From assembly GCA_012514315.1 (NCBI GenBank), contig JAAZAN010000320.1, forward strand, positions 1 through 35,050: a stretch of 35,050 nt of DNA, given 5' to 3'. The notes beneath the pieces are model-generated. The model was given only the letters and a program-made list of their open reading frames with translations, did no database searches and was not told the DNA's origin. The position numbers were made by a program, and so were the translations under genes. The stretch is from Chloroflexota bacterium. GTDB taxonomy: Bacteria; Chloroflexota; Anaerolineae; B4-G1. The first letter of the stretch is position 1, and each line of letters begins with the position of its first letter. Of this stretch, positions 23,346 to 33,300 are shown piece after piece.

Positions 23346-24017
23346 TCAGTCAGAACAAGGCTCGGCTACAGAGTCGGACTCCCACACGTGCGCGACCTCG
23401 ATTCCCTCGCCTTCAAGAGCCTTCACTGCGGTATCCCGATCCACACCCTCCAGGCGAAAAGCCACCACGCGGTTCTGGCGCCCATTTGCCCAGAACATCC
23501 CCAGCGAGTAGATGTTCCCTCCCAAGGCGGCCACGCTGGTAGTCACACGCGCAAGGCTGCCGACTTCCTCGGGCACTACGACAGTAATCCGCACCGAGGG
23601 GTGCCCCCCTCCCAGCCCTTCAACAAAAACACGGAAGATGTCCGTATCACTGATAATCCCGATCAACTTATCACCGTCGAGCACTGGTAGACAGCCAATC
23701 TGGTTATCGACCATCACACAGGCCGCCTCCTCAATCGGCAAGTCAGGGCCAACGGTGATTGGTTCCCGGTGAAGCACCTGGCCTACCTTCATCCGACTCA
23801 GAACGTAGTCCACCTCGAAGATGCTCATTGTGGTGATCGGCGTTGGTGACGCATACACGAGACTCTTCTCTGTCACAACACCCACGAGCCCACCAGTCTC
23901 ATCAAGAACCGGCAGATGGCGGAAAGGCTTGCTGCGTATCAGCTCCAATGCATCCTTCAGAGTCGTCTCGGTCGTGACGGTGGTCGGGTTCGGCGTCATA
24001 CGATCCTTGACAAGCAT
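23346..24017 (-). CDS. CBS-pair and ACT domain protein (AcuB-like)
   Basis: A 223-residue soluble sensor-like protein with two CBS motifs (about 1-60, MTPNPTTVTTETTLKDAL; about 76-130, EPITVGPDLPIEEAA) and an ACT domain (about 140-210, TVVVPEEVGSLARVTT). CBS pairs usually bind adenosine nucleotides and ACT domains bind amino acids or similar small molecules. No enzymatic domain is present. The ATG has GGGAGG 4 nt upstream. It lies between folD (143 bp away) and the GNAT gene. A regulatory role linked to energy or C1 status is plausible but unproven. Confidence 0.85.
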   Translation of the reverse strand: MLVKDRMTPNPTTVTTETTLKDALELIRSKPFRHLPVLDETGGLVGVVTEKSLVYASPTPITTMSIFEVDYVLSRMKVGQVLHREPITVGPDLPIEEAACVMVDNQIGCLPVLDGDKLIGIISDTDIFRVFVEGLGGGHPSVRITVVVPEEVGSLARVTTSVAALGGNIYSLGMFWANGRQNRVVAFRLEGVDRDTAVKALEGEGIEVAHVWESDSVAEPCSD

Positions 24018-24160
24018 ATTACCTCCCTGATCATCAGCATCAGACGCTGCAGGACTCTTTCCAGCATACGGCCCATCATGGCGAGCACGATCGTTATTCA
24101 GTCAACAGTCGCGACCGCCATCGGACAGGTACTACCACGCTGTGCGGGCCGGCACTCCCG

Positions 24161-25048
24161 TCAGTCAATTAACCCCGCAGCACGCTTCGCTCCGTTGAGC
24201 GTGTTCTGCATCAACATCGCAATAGTCATCAGACCAACGCCGCCAGGCACCGGTGTGATATGCCCAGCCACTTCCTTAACAGCCTCAAAGTCTACGTCAC
24301 CCGTCAGACGGTAGCCGCGCGGGCGCGTTGGATCGTCGACACGGTTGATGCCCACGTCAATGACGGCCGCGCCCGGCTTGACCCAGTCTGCCTTCACCAT
24401 CTCAGGACGTCCCACAGCAGCGACCAGGATATCGGCTCCTCTACACGTAGCCGGTAAGTCCTTCGTGCGCGAGTGACAGATCGTCACCGTGGCGTTCCGA
24501 TGGAGCAGTAGCATCGCTACTGGCAGCCCCACGATATTGCTGCGGCCCAGCACAACGGCTTCGGCCCCCTCAATCGGTATTCCAGAACGATCCAGCAGCT
24601 CGATACACCCGGCCGGCGTACAGGGCACGAAGAGCGGTTCACGGCCTTTCATCGACAGACGCCCGATGTTGATTGGGTGAAACCCATCCACATCCTTCTC
24701 CAGACTGATGAGACTCAGGACTCTCTCCTCGTCCAGGTGAGACGGTAAGGGCAGCTGCACAAGAATGCCGTGGATACTGGGATCCTCGTTCAGTCTTTGC
24801 ACCAGTGCCTCAAGTTCGGCCTGAGGCGTATCGGCTGGAAGATGCTCTCCGATAGAGTGGAACCCGACCTCCGTGCATCGCTTCTGTTTCGAGCTGACAT
24901 ACGCCTGAGACGCTGGGTTCTCACCAACTAGAACCGTTGCCAAACCTGGCACAATACCGTGCTTCGCCTTCAGTTCAGCAACCTCTGCTTTGATCTCGTC
25001 GTATACCTTGGTCGCAATCTCTTTGCCATCAATCAGTTGTGCCGTCAT
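24161..25048 (-). CDS. folD: bifunctional methylene-THF dehydrogenase / methenyl-THF cyclohydrolase
   Basis: A 295-residue FolD catalysing two steps of the methyl branch: formyl/methenyl-THF to methylene-THF with NAD(P)H. The active site YVSSK shows Y50 and K54 as in E. coli FolD. Other signatures are [19 protein letters not shown], and the cofactor-binding segment [13 protein letters not shown]. The C-terminal [18 protein letters not shown] is typical. GGGAGG lies upstream of the ATG. It follows acsE by 44 bp. Formate-THF ligase and formate dehydrogenase, needed for the earlier steps, are not in the window. Confidence 0.97.
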   Translation of the reverse strand: MTAQLIDGKEIATKVYDEIKAEVAELKAKHGIVPGLATVLVGENPASQAYVSSKQKRCTEVGFHSIGEHLPADTPQAELEALVQRLNEDPSIHGILVQLPLPSHLDEERVLSLISLEKDVDGFHPINIGRLSMKGREPLFVPCTPAGCIELLDRSGIPIEGAEAVVLGRSNIVGLPVAMLLLHRNATVTICHSRTKDLPATCRGADILVAAVGRPEMVKADWVKPGAAVIDVGINRVDDPTRPRGYRLTGDVDFEAVKEVAGHITPVPGGVGLMTIAMLMQNTLNGAKRAAGLID

Positions 25049-25092
25049 ATGCTGACCTCCCTACTCAGTTGCACGACCGACCCGAACAAACG

Positions 25093-26016
25093 CTAGATGC
25101 GCAGGTACGAATCGGTGTAGATGATCTTATTGAGCAAGACCTGCACGGTCTTCCAGATCTCGGCTTGTTGGGAGTCGCTCATATCCACATCCTCGGGCTG
25201 CAGCTCCTCCATTGCAGCCACCCGGTCGTGAAGTCTCAGGAGCAACTGGTTCACCGCGGTACTCTCGTCCCGCTCCTCGACAACCCGGATCCACTCCATG
25301 AGGTCCAGATCCAGCGGGTCCGCGATGACCATATCGATTCCGGCGCCCATGAGCATAACCATATACGTCCTGTTCAGCAGAGGCCGCATCTCCTTGGGAA
25401 CCGCATTGGATACGTTGGACAGCCCACCATTCGTCAGCGGCGGTGGATCCCACGCGAATTTCAGCGTGCGCACGGCCTCGATACACTCCGGACAGTATTC
25501 CTGACAGCCGGATACTGTCAGCACGAGCGGATCAATGATAAGGTCGCTGATCGGGAAGTCAATCTCAAGCATATGAGGGATCAAGCGCTCAAGCGCGAGT
25601 CCCACACGCTCGTCGGCCCCAACCGGGATCATACCTTCGCCCATGGTCAGTGCAACGAGACGGGTGTTGAACTTCTTGGCGACAGCCGGCACTGACTCCA
25701 GACGTTCCGCCCGGGCATCCGTCGAGTTAATGATTGGCTGCGCCTTCGTGACCGTCTCACAGGCAGCCTCTATGGCGGCAAGATTCGTCGTATCGAAGAC
25801 AAGCGGCACATCGACAACCTTCTCAACGGCCTCAACCAACCACGGCAGGATCTCGTGCCCTGCCTTCTTCTGTGGGCCGATATTGAGGTCAACCGCACTG
25901 GCGCCTGCGTCCACCATACGTACAGCCAGCTCCTGGAAACACTTCTCGTCCCGGTTGGCTATAGCTTCCTTGACCCGTGGGGATATGATGTGGATGTTCT
26001 CACCGATAATGTACAT
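25093..26016 (-). CDS. acsE: methyltetrahydrofolate:corrinoid/iron-sulfur protein methyltransferase
   Basis: A 307-residue pterin-binding TIM-barrel enzyme (MeTr) that moves the methyl group from methyl-THF to Co(I) of the corrinoid protein. It shows the barrel elements AVDLNIGP, VFDTTN, PIINSTDA, DLIIDPLVL and the conserved GLSNVSN loop. Moorella AcsE has about 262 residues. The extra length here is mainly an acidic, helical insert at about 245-290 just before the last helix (VLLNKIIYTDSYLRI), judged against my memory of the family. The ATG has GGGAGG 6 nt upstream. It sits between cooC and folD in the acs operon. Confidence 0.93.
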   Translation of the reverse strand: MYIIGENIHIISPRVKEAIANRDEKCFQELAVRMVDAGASAVDLNIGPQKKAGHEILPWLVEAVEKVVDVPLVFDTTNLAAIEAACETVTKAQPIINSTDARAERLESVPAVAKKFNTRLVALTMGEGMIPVGADERVGLALERLIPHMLEIDFPISDLIIDPLVLTVSGCQEYCPECIEAVRTLKFAWDPPPLTNGGLSNVSNAVPKEMRPLLNRTYMVMLMGAGIDMVIADPLDLDLMEWIRVVEERDESTAVNQLLLRLHDRVAAMEELQPEDVDMSDSQQAEIWKTVQVLLNKIIYTDSYLRI

Positions 26017-26073
26017 GACTTACCTCCCGTATGCTAATGAGTAATTCACTTGCGCAAAACCCACACTACCAGC

Positions 26074-26871
26074 TCACACGGTCACCTCACGTAGCGCTCG
26101 CATCGCCAGTTCACTGACTGCCTGGTAGACCGCAGTATCGGCCGGAAGCTCCACAAGCGGCCGGCCAGTGAACTCGAACTCGGCCATGGCGGCGTCTTCC
26201 GGGATCGTGCCCAGCAACTCGAGACCACTTTCGCCGACCGCTTCGGCCAACGGCGTGGGCATCGCACCGCGCAGTCGGTTCACCACCAGGTAGGTCCTGC
26301 CCACGCCAATCTCTAGCTCTGGCACCATCGCTGCCATTCGCTGCGCAGTAGCCAGGCCTCGCTGGGTTGGGTCAGTTACCAGCAACAGAACATCTACGTT
26401 GCGGGTCGTGCGACGGCTCAGATGCTCCATACCCGCCTCATTATCGATCACAACATACTCATATTGCTTCCCAATGCGATCGATAATAACACGCAACATC
26501 TGATTCGCCGCACAGTAACAGCCCTGTCCCTCAGGCCTGCCCATCGCCAGAAAGTCGACGCGGTCACCCTCGACCAGCGCCATCTGGACCTGATAGTCCA
26601 GATAATCAACCTTACTCATTCCGCCGGGCATCGAACCCGCCAGAGCCCCACTCGACTGAACTTGGTCCAGCATCTCCTCACGAATATCACCAATCGTCTG
26701 GTCCATCGTAAGCCCCAGAACCATATTGAGATTACTCGCCGGGTCGGCATCGATAGCCAGTATGGATCCAGACTCGCTCTCGGTAAGGTACCGGATCAAC
26801 AAGCCCGCAACCGTCGTCTTACCTGTACCACCCTTCCCCGCTATCGCAATAGTCGTCGTCAAGTCAAACAC
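26074..26871 (-). CDS. cooC: CooC/AcsF-family nickel-insertion ATPase (copy 2)
   Basis: A 265-residue MinD-like ATPase with deviant Walker A GKGGTGKTT (12-20), IDADPASN (40-47) and the nickel-binding pair C118-Y-C120 in GQGCYCAANQ. CooC loads Ni into the C-cluster of CODH, and AcsF/CooC relatives serve the ACS A-cluster. Its place inside the acs operon, 7 bp after the corrinoid activator gene, points to maturation of AcsA or AcsB. It starts with GTG preceded by GGTGAGG. Compare copy 1 at 10158-10937. Confidence 0.92.
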   Translation of the reverse strand: MFDLTTTIAIAGKGGTGKTTVAGLLIRYLTESESGSILAIDADPASNLNMVLGLTMDQTIGDIREEMLDQVQSSGALAGSMPGGMSKVDYLDYQVQMALVEGDRVDFLAMGRPEGQGCYCAANQMLRVIIDRIGKQYEYVVIDNEAGMEHLSRRTTRNVDVLLLVTDPTQRGLATAQRMAAMVPELEIGVGRTYLVVNRLRGAMPTPLAEAVGESGLELLGTIPEDAAMAEFEFTGRPLVELPADTAVYQAVSELAMRALREVTV

Positions 26872-26878
26872 CTCACCG

Positions 26879-28759
26879 TCAGGCCGAGCGCCGCATCAAG
26901 GACGCTACTGAAGGAAACTGCGCCTCATCTGTGTGAGGCAGGAACATTGCAGCGTTGAACTCTTCAAAGAACGTGTTGTCAGCCGAGAGTTCCAGATAGG
27001 TCATCATACGACCGACCCGGGTCATCTCCCGACGCACATGGTTTGAGATCAGCGCGTAGTACGCGCCGCGCACCGATGTATTGCCGAGGAAACGGTAGCG
27101 TTCGTAGGGCATGTCAGGCAGCATTCCAATCAGCACGGCCTTCTCCACATTCAGATACTGCCCGAAGGCGCCGCCGATGTAGACCTGCCCGATATCGGCG
27201 ATCGACAACCCGACGCTGCGAGCAAGGACTGAGAATCCCGCGTAGATGGCCGCTTTCGCCCGCATCAGATTGTCGATATCCACGGCTGTGAGCGCGATAT
27301 CCTGACCATGGGCACTCTCGCTCGCCCACGCCACGACATACTCTGCACCGTGAGCACCCTCTCGCACTCGCCGTGTGGGGAGTGTGAGATCGATATTCCC
27401 GCTTTTATCGATTACACCGGCAGCGAACATCTCTCCCAGCAGAGAAATCAGGCCCGAACCACATAACCCACGGGGCTTCACAGTGCCGATAACGCGGTAG
27501 GTTGCCTCGTAGTCATCCGAATTGACCCACACCTCCTCGATTGCGCCCTCCGTAGCGCGCATACCGTGCACCACACCCGCTCCTTCAAAGGCCGGCCCAG
27601 CTGAGCATGCACACGCGATCAGCCACGTGCAGTCACCCAACGCCATCTCACCATTGGTCCCAATATCGAGAAAGAGTACCAGGTCTTGCGCCCTGCACAT
27701 CCCGGAACTGATCACCCCAGCCGTGATGTCAGCACCCACGTAGGAACCAATGCCTGGCAGGCAATCAACAGTCGCCTGGCCGTTGATGCCCAGCCCGATC
27801 TCGCGCGCCTCGAAGGGCGGCATTTCATTGACTACCGGAATGAAGGGCATCAGCCGGATGGGTTCGGGTGAGATAGCAGTCAGAAGGTGAATCATCGTCG
27901 TGTTGCCTGAGACCACCGCCCTATAGACCTCATGGGGCGAGATGTCTCGCTCCGCACAGACCTGTCCCAGCAAGCGGTTCAGGGTGCCGACCACCAGCTC
28001 CTGAAGCTCACGTAGACCATCTCCCTTCCCGGCGTAGATGATCCTCGAAATTACGTCCTCACCGCGCGCGATCTGGCCATTGTAATCCACCGCCTGTGCC
28101 ACAACCTGCCCGCTCACCATATCCACGAGCCAGACCACATTGCTCGTCGTACCGATGTCAATGGCCACAGCCCAGAGGCTCTCCAGAGATTCCCCGGGCA
28201 ACACATCCAGGAGACGTGGCGGTCCTTCAGGCCGATCCCACGTGTTCAGGTCAACCACCACTGTGACCACCCAGTTCCCGTCTCGCAAGGCCTTCCCGAG
28301 CTTAGCAAGGACCGCGAGTGAGACCTGCACATCGGTCAAATTGTAGCGATTGGCCAGCTCGCGCTTGAGGCGAGACCAGTCATCAGTCTGCTCCTCCAAT
28401 GAGGGCGGTGCCAGGTTGACGATATACTTGTGCAGCGGCTGATCCTGAAAATCGTACGGAAAGGGAAGTTCGACGGCCGATGCGCGCTTTCCCTCCCTGA
28501 TCCGTCGCTCGATCTTCTCCTGAGGCGGGATTGTGATAGTGGCGTCCGCCTCGATCTGTGTCTGACACGCCAAAACGTAGCCGCTGGCTACGTCCTCCGG
28601 TGAGAGACGCTGTGTCGGACGACTGCGAACCTCGCCTGCTTCAACAATGACGGCACATCGGCCGCAACGTCCCTGACCACCACACGGGACAAGCAGTTCC
28701 ACCCCGGCCTGCCGTGCTGCATCACTTATAAGGGTGCCAGAGGGCACATCCACCCGCAC
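26879..28759 (-). CDS. reductive activator of the corrinoid/iron-sulfur protein (RACo-like, 2Fe-2S + ASKHA ATPase)
   Basis: About 626 residues: an N-terminal plant-type [2Fe-2S] domain (C26, C32, C35, C65 counted from the GTG at 28759), a linker, and an ASKHA ATPase domain with AIDIGTTSNVVWLVD and LFLDIGTNGEMALG. Such proteins use ATP to return the inactive Co(II) corrinoid to Co(I). The start is a puzzle. The GTG at 28759 has no ribosome binding site and cuts into the first beta strand. Twelve codons upstream an ATC (28795-28793) sits 7 nt after a strong GGGGGAGG and would give ISHVTVHFKPAD, the expected family N-terminus. No ATG, GTG or TTG lies in that position. It follows acsC, with an inverted repeat between them. 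Confidence 0.9.
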   Translation of the reverse strand: MRVDVPSGTLISDAARQAGVELLVPCGGQGRCGRCAVIVEAGEVRSRPTQRLSPEDVASGYVLACQTQIEADATITIPPQEKIERRIREGKRASAVELPFPYDFQDQPLHKYIVNLAPPSLEEQTDDWSRLKRELANRYNLTDVQVSLAVLAKLGKALRDGNWVVTVVVDLNTWDRPEGPPRLLDVLPGESLESLWAVAIDIGTTSNVVWLVDMVSGQVVAQAVDYNGQIARGEDVISRIIYAGKGDGLRELQELVVGTLNRLLGQVCAERDISPHEVYRAVVSGNTTMIHLLTAISPEPIRLMPFIPVVNEMPPFEAREIGLGINGQATVDCLPGIGSYVGADITAGVISSGMCRAQDLVLFLDIGTNGEMALGDCTWLIACACSAGPAFEGAGVVHGMRATEGAIEEVWVNSDDYEATYRVIGTVKPRGLCGSGLISLLGEMFAAGVIDKSGNIDLTLPTRRVREGAHGAEYVVAWASESAHGQDIALTAVDIDNLMRAKAAIYAGFSVLARSVGLSIADIGQVYIGGAFGQYLNVEKAVLIGMLPDMPYERYRFLGNTSVRGAYYALISNHVRREMTRVGRMMTYLELSADNTFFEEFNAAMFLPHTDEAQFPSVASLMRRSA

Positions 28760-28819
28760 ATCCGCAGGCTTGAAATGAACAGTGACGTGGCTGATGACGA
28801 AACCTCCCCCACGCGCCCT

Positions 28820-28864
28820 TGTGCATCCTTCATACGTGCAGAGAAGACAAGTGAAGGATGCACA
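28820..28864 (-). repeat. 13-bp inverted repeat between acsC and the corrinoid activator gene
   Basis: TGTGCATCCTTCA (28820-28832) and TGAAGGATGCACA (28852-28864) are perfect inverted repeats with a 19-nt loop. No T tract follows, so it is not a typical intrinsic terminator. It ends 10 nt before the GGGGGAGG ribosome binding site of the activator gene and could be an RNA-processing, mRNA-stability or protein-binding site. Confidence 0.7.
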
Positions 28865-28890
28865 CCATCCGCGCGCAGTTCACCGCGAAG

Positions 28891-30237
28891 CTAGGATGAG
28901 CTCCACAACTTCAGGTAGGCTGGTAGGTCAACCGCCTCACGAGGCCCAACCAGAATCTGCCAGCCAGGCAGCTCTTCCTCAACCTCTCCCATAAGCACAG
29001 AGACGTGACCAGGCAGTATCAGCTTCCGGTGGCTGAGCTTATCAGCTATGTTCCCTGATTTGACCGCCTTCCCAATCCGTTCTGCATCGAACTTGCCGGC
29101 GGCCCACGCCGTCAGCACACTCATCCCCTCGGCATCTGCCACCAACAACCATCCCGGAATACCACTTCCGTCGACCTCGTTGGCTACGGAGAAGTAGGTG
29201 ATTGAGAAATTTGTAGTCACCATCAGCGGGGCATCCGGCCCTGGATCATTGATTTCATAGAGACCTGGCTGAACCTGGATCGGCTTCTGAGGATCGGTGT
29301 AGATGTTCGTCCGTAGGACTAGCAGCGGGTAGATCGTTGCAGGACTGAAACGATCCAGCACCACGAAACCGGCATACTTGGTGATCGCCTGCGTAGCGGC
29401 GATCACGACCATACCCTCATCATCTGAGAACTCACCCGGGAAACTGACAATCGGGTAGCCCAATGAACGATGATTCTTCTTCAGCGCCATTCGCCTGGTC
29501 AGTGTATTCAACGCTAATGAAGACCGCAGATCACGAACCGCCGGATCCAGGACGATATCCTCTACCCCTGCTTCTTTGACCTGGTCCGCCAGTTCGGACA
29601 TCCCCTTCAATGACCCAGCGGTGATCGTCATCGCTGAGCCATGCTTCTTCGCCAGTTCAGCGAATCCCTGCCAGCTCTCCGCATCAGCACCCACGATGAG
29701 TGGTCGCGTTCCCTCAGCCGCCTCCAGACCCTTAGCCATCACCTCTGGATCTCTCGCGATCAGGATGAGTGGCAGCTGAGCAACACCCAACACGGCCCGA
29801 ACCGCCGCAGCAAACGTCTCTCCGTCGGCAGTGGCCTCCACCGCGAATCCATCGATCCCGAGCTCCATACCGACATACTCAACCTTGTAGGCAGCGGCCT
29901 CCTCTACCTTGCTCTTTATCGTCTCAGTCGGCTCATCGTCGTAGACGCGAATGAAGATCCCCGTTGGATTGTAGAAGGTCTTTTCATGACGAAACAACAC
30001 GAGTTCGTTGCCAGACTTTGCCTCGCGTCCGTCAGCAGAGATCGTCACCAAACGTACTGGCGGCGCAGCCGACTCTGCCAGCTGCTCACGGGCTTCGTCG
30101 GACACATGCGGACATTTGTCCAAATCCGCCTGTTTCGCTGCCAGTTTCATCGCGAATGCCAGACACGTGGGGAAACCGCAGTCTTTGCAGTTCGTCTGTG
30201 GCAGCAGCTTGTAAATCTGAATTCCTGAAAGTGCCAT
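28891..30237 (-). CDS. acsC: corrinoid/iron-sulfur protein, large (gamma) subunit
   Basis: A 448-residue protein carrying the [4Fe-4S] cluster and the corrinoid that takes the methyl group from AcsE to ACS. Its N-terminal cluster motif has C17, C20, C25 and C42 (NCKDCGFPTC then KCPH). A TIM-barrel domain follows, then a C-terminal corrinoid-binding domain. Its partner small subunit AcsD is not a separate gene here but is fused to AcsB just upstream. The ATG has GGAGAG upstream; the 75-bp gap to the fusion gene contains an inverted repeat. Confidence 0.95.
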   Translation of the reverse strand: MALSGIQIYKLLPQTNCKDCGFPTCLAFAMKLAAKQADLDKCPHVSDEAREQLAESAAPPVRLVTISADGREAKSGNELVLFRHEKTFYNPTGIFIRVYDDEPTETIKSKVEEAAAYKVEYVGMELGIDGFAVEATADGETFAAAVRAVLGVAQLPLILIARDPEVMAKGLEAAEGTRPLIVGADAESWQGFAELAKKHGSAMTITAGSLKGMSELADQVKEAGVEDIVLDPAVRDLRSSLALNTLTRRMALKKNHRSLGYPIVSFPGEFSDDEGMVVIAATQAITKYAGFVVLDRFSPATIYPLLVLRTNIYTDPQKPIQVQPGLYEINDPGPDAPLMVTTNFSITYFSVANEVDGSGIPGWLLVADAEGMSVLTAWAAGKFDAERIGKAVKSGNIADKLSHRKLILPGHVSVLMGEVEEELPGWQILVGPREAVDLPAYLKLWSSS

Positions 30238-30260
30238 CGTCTGTCTCTCCTAGGACGGGA

Positions 30261-30298
30261 GTGTGACAGAGGCAGCTTCGCGGCCGCATCTGTCACAC
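30261..30298 (-). repeat. 10-bp inverted repeat between acsB-acsD and acsC
   Basis: GTGTGACAGA (30261-30270) and TCTGTCACAC (30289-30298) form a perfect stem around an 18-nt GC-rich loop. It lies 14 bp after the stop of the fusion gene and 23 bp before the acsC start. No T tract follows. A partial terminator or mRNA-processing hairpin that sets the protein ratio is possible. Confidence 0.7.
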
Positions 30299-30312
30299 GG
30301 TGTGCCGTGTCG

Positions 30313-33300
30313 CTAACCAATCAGCTCATTGATCATCACGTGGGTTCTCCGAATCGACTCGGGATGCCGCAGCACGACGATATCAGCGCCGGACTCAACG
30401 AGGGCCGCCGCAGTCACCGTCTCCCAGTTCAGAGCCCTCTCTTTCCAATCCCCCCAAGATTCGGGCACACCTTGCCCCACCTTGCTCTCTTTCTGTCGCC
30501 AGGCCTCGTAGCCCACTGTCACCATCATCGGCAACTGGGTCATGGAATCGCCCTGCAACGCTGCCAGTCTCAACCGTTCCATCACAGAGTACCCGTACTC
30601 CATACCGTATCCAACGCCCGCACAGGTCGGATCCATCAGTATGCGATCAAGAGACAGCCCCATATCACTGATCAAGATGTTCAGTTGTTTCGCCAGATTG
30701 ACATCCATCGCTGTACGGGCGATAACCAGTTGGTTGTTAGCCAGTGCCGCAGCCACAATGGTGCGGTAGTTCTTCTCCTCGCACACGCCAAGAACCAACC
30801 GCTCACCTGCGGCTTCCTCAGCGACTGCGATCAGTAAGTCGTTGTCGGCATCGACCTGCCCAGGGCCTAACACAATTAGTGGCAAGCCACAGGCCTGAAG
30901 CACGTCGCGGACCACTGCGCGTGCATTCGACGCTGTGTTGGGATTGCCGTCGCGACCTGTCAGGCTGAGCTGAAGCGCCAATAAATCCGCGCCAGCGTCC
31001 GCCGCTGCCCTGGCCCATTCACCAGGGTCATCCATCGCAGTTCCCCAAGCCTGCACCAGGAGTGGAGACCAGTCATCGGGCTTGCGGTCCTGGATCTCGA
31101 CTGCAACCACTGGACGGTGCGGAATGGCGCCCTCAAACTCGAGGAACGGCATAGCCGTCTGACCGCCCACGATGACCTCCTTGGATCGCGTACCACCGTT
31201 CGCAGACACGGCGCCCAACGTGATTTCACGGACCTTGCCGGTCCATTTCTCTTTGACAAACTCGAACCCAGCCTCAGCATCGACGCTCCAGGCAGGAACC
31301 ATCGGCAGCTCACGCCTCTCGATCCCGGGTTCCTCAATAGTCGCGGCCTCCGCCTGCACTGCGACGTGCTCTGCGGCAGCGACCGGCGGTGTCTTGGCCC
31401 CCTCGCGCACTGACACAGGCGGTGGTGTGCCACCCAGTTCCCTAAGCGCGGCCTCCAGCGCACGACGGAAGCTATTGATTACAATGCCGGCACTGATCTC
31501 AGCGATCTGCTGAACATCAGCATCGCCCGGAATCGCCACTGGGCCGGTGACGGCTGCTGCAGCGGGCCTCGCTTCAGGCTGAGCTGCTGGCACAGGCTCC
31601 GCCCTCGATATCGCAGATGATGGCGCAACAGGAACCGGTTCAGCTGCCCTGGGCGCACCAGCCTCTGCGGGTGAAACGGTCGGTGCGGTGACTGTCTCAG
31701 CCGCGGCCTTCTTCTCCACGGCCGCGGGTACAGGCGTCGGCTTGGGTTCCTCCGCGCCGGAAGCAGCCTGCATCTGCCCCATCTCAAGCACCGGGTGATT
31801 GTGTTCCTTGATCCACTTCTCCAGCTCGTCCACAGAGGTGACGCTACGCTCATCAGCAATACGGTCGATCAGGTCGGGCACGCCCTCACGCTCGGCCACC
31901 GCTGCGAACTCGCTCACCATGCTCTCCTTAAGGAAGCTGGACATCCACACGATACGCTTGAAGCCGCCATCGGCCGAGATGAACTTGGGGCTGGTCAGGT
32001 AGAACTTGCCCACGCCCATCACACCAGGCGTCTGCAGACCACCGCCAGCCACCCCCGCCAGGGTCGAGAACGTCATGCCCGCCGGGGTCATACTGGAGTC
32101 CTCGCGGCTTACCACCATTACCCCCTCAACCTCGGGGATGTACATCACGATGCATTCGAAGCAGCCGCAGGCGGTCATCGGATTCTCCATAATGGAGTAC
32201 ATGGCGACCTCTGGGACGGTTCCCTGCGAGTTCTTGACCGCCGTCTCATTCGTACCAGTCCAGTATCCCTTAACGGGATCAATCACCTCGCCCTTCGGAA
32301 CCGGCTGGTTGGGCCCTGTGGGGTTTATCTCGAACGACGCCTTGCAGTCCAACCAGTTGTATGCGCCGCACAGCCCAAGACGCTGCGGACTCACGATACA
32401 GACGTGGGTCGGCGCAAACGACTGGCACAACGTGCAGTCATAGAACAGGTCCACAGCGTCGTCCGTTAGGTTGGCCAGCCGCTGATTGCGATAGTCGTAC
32501 GCCACGCGAGCCTTGGCGAGCCATTCCGCGTGCTGTTCCGGATCGGTGATCAGTCTCACCTGCACCTTGTCGACAATCGCGCCGAAGTCAGCGTGGAGCC
32601 GGGCGTACAGGATCTCGCCGAAGTGCCTCAGATTGAACCCCTTGTCAGCCGCGGTCTTGCTGATCCTGATCCAGGTGATGTCGCGCTGGCCGATGTGCTG
32701 AATACCCGACGCGCCGTTCACGAAATAGTGAAACTGGCGTTCAAGCACGGGCTCGAAGTCCTCCTGCATCTTGCGACCGGCGACTTCCACGACGATACCC
32801 AGATCCATTGAGCCGGCCTCTTCCACATCCTCAAAGCCTGTGCCGACAATCTCGATCTTGCCATCTTCGACACGATCCATCGGCGCCATGTGGAGGTACT
32901 CAAAGGCCCGGCTGCTTTTGCCGCCGAACTCGACCCGCATATCTGCGCGACGGACAACCTCACCCTCGAACGCGGAGCCATACGACACCGGGATAGGCAC
33001 CTCGGTGATCTTGACCTTGACACCCCGGATCTCGATACATTGCTGCACCAGTTTCGCGGCCCGCTCCTCTTCCGTGTCGCCCGCGATCTCATTCCACGGC
33101 ATCGACACGACGTGCTCGTAACGCGTGACGCCGGTTGGCAGGATTTCGGGGATGATCGTGTCCGCGATCGTCGGGAAACCGTACGAGATAGCGCCTGCAG
33201 CCGCCGCATACTTGAGATCATCCACCTCACCCAACGCCAGCACAAACGCGAAGACTCTGAACTTATTGTAGATCAGAATCTCGCGCCACTGTCCGGCCTT

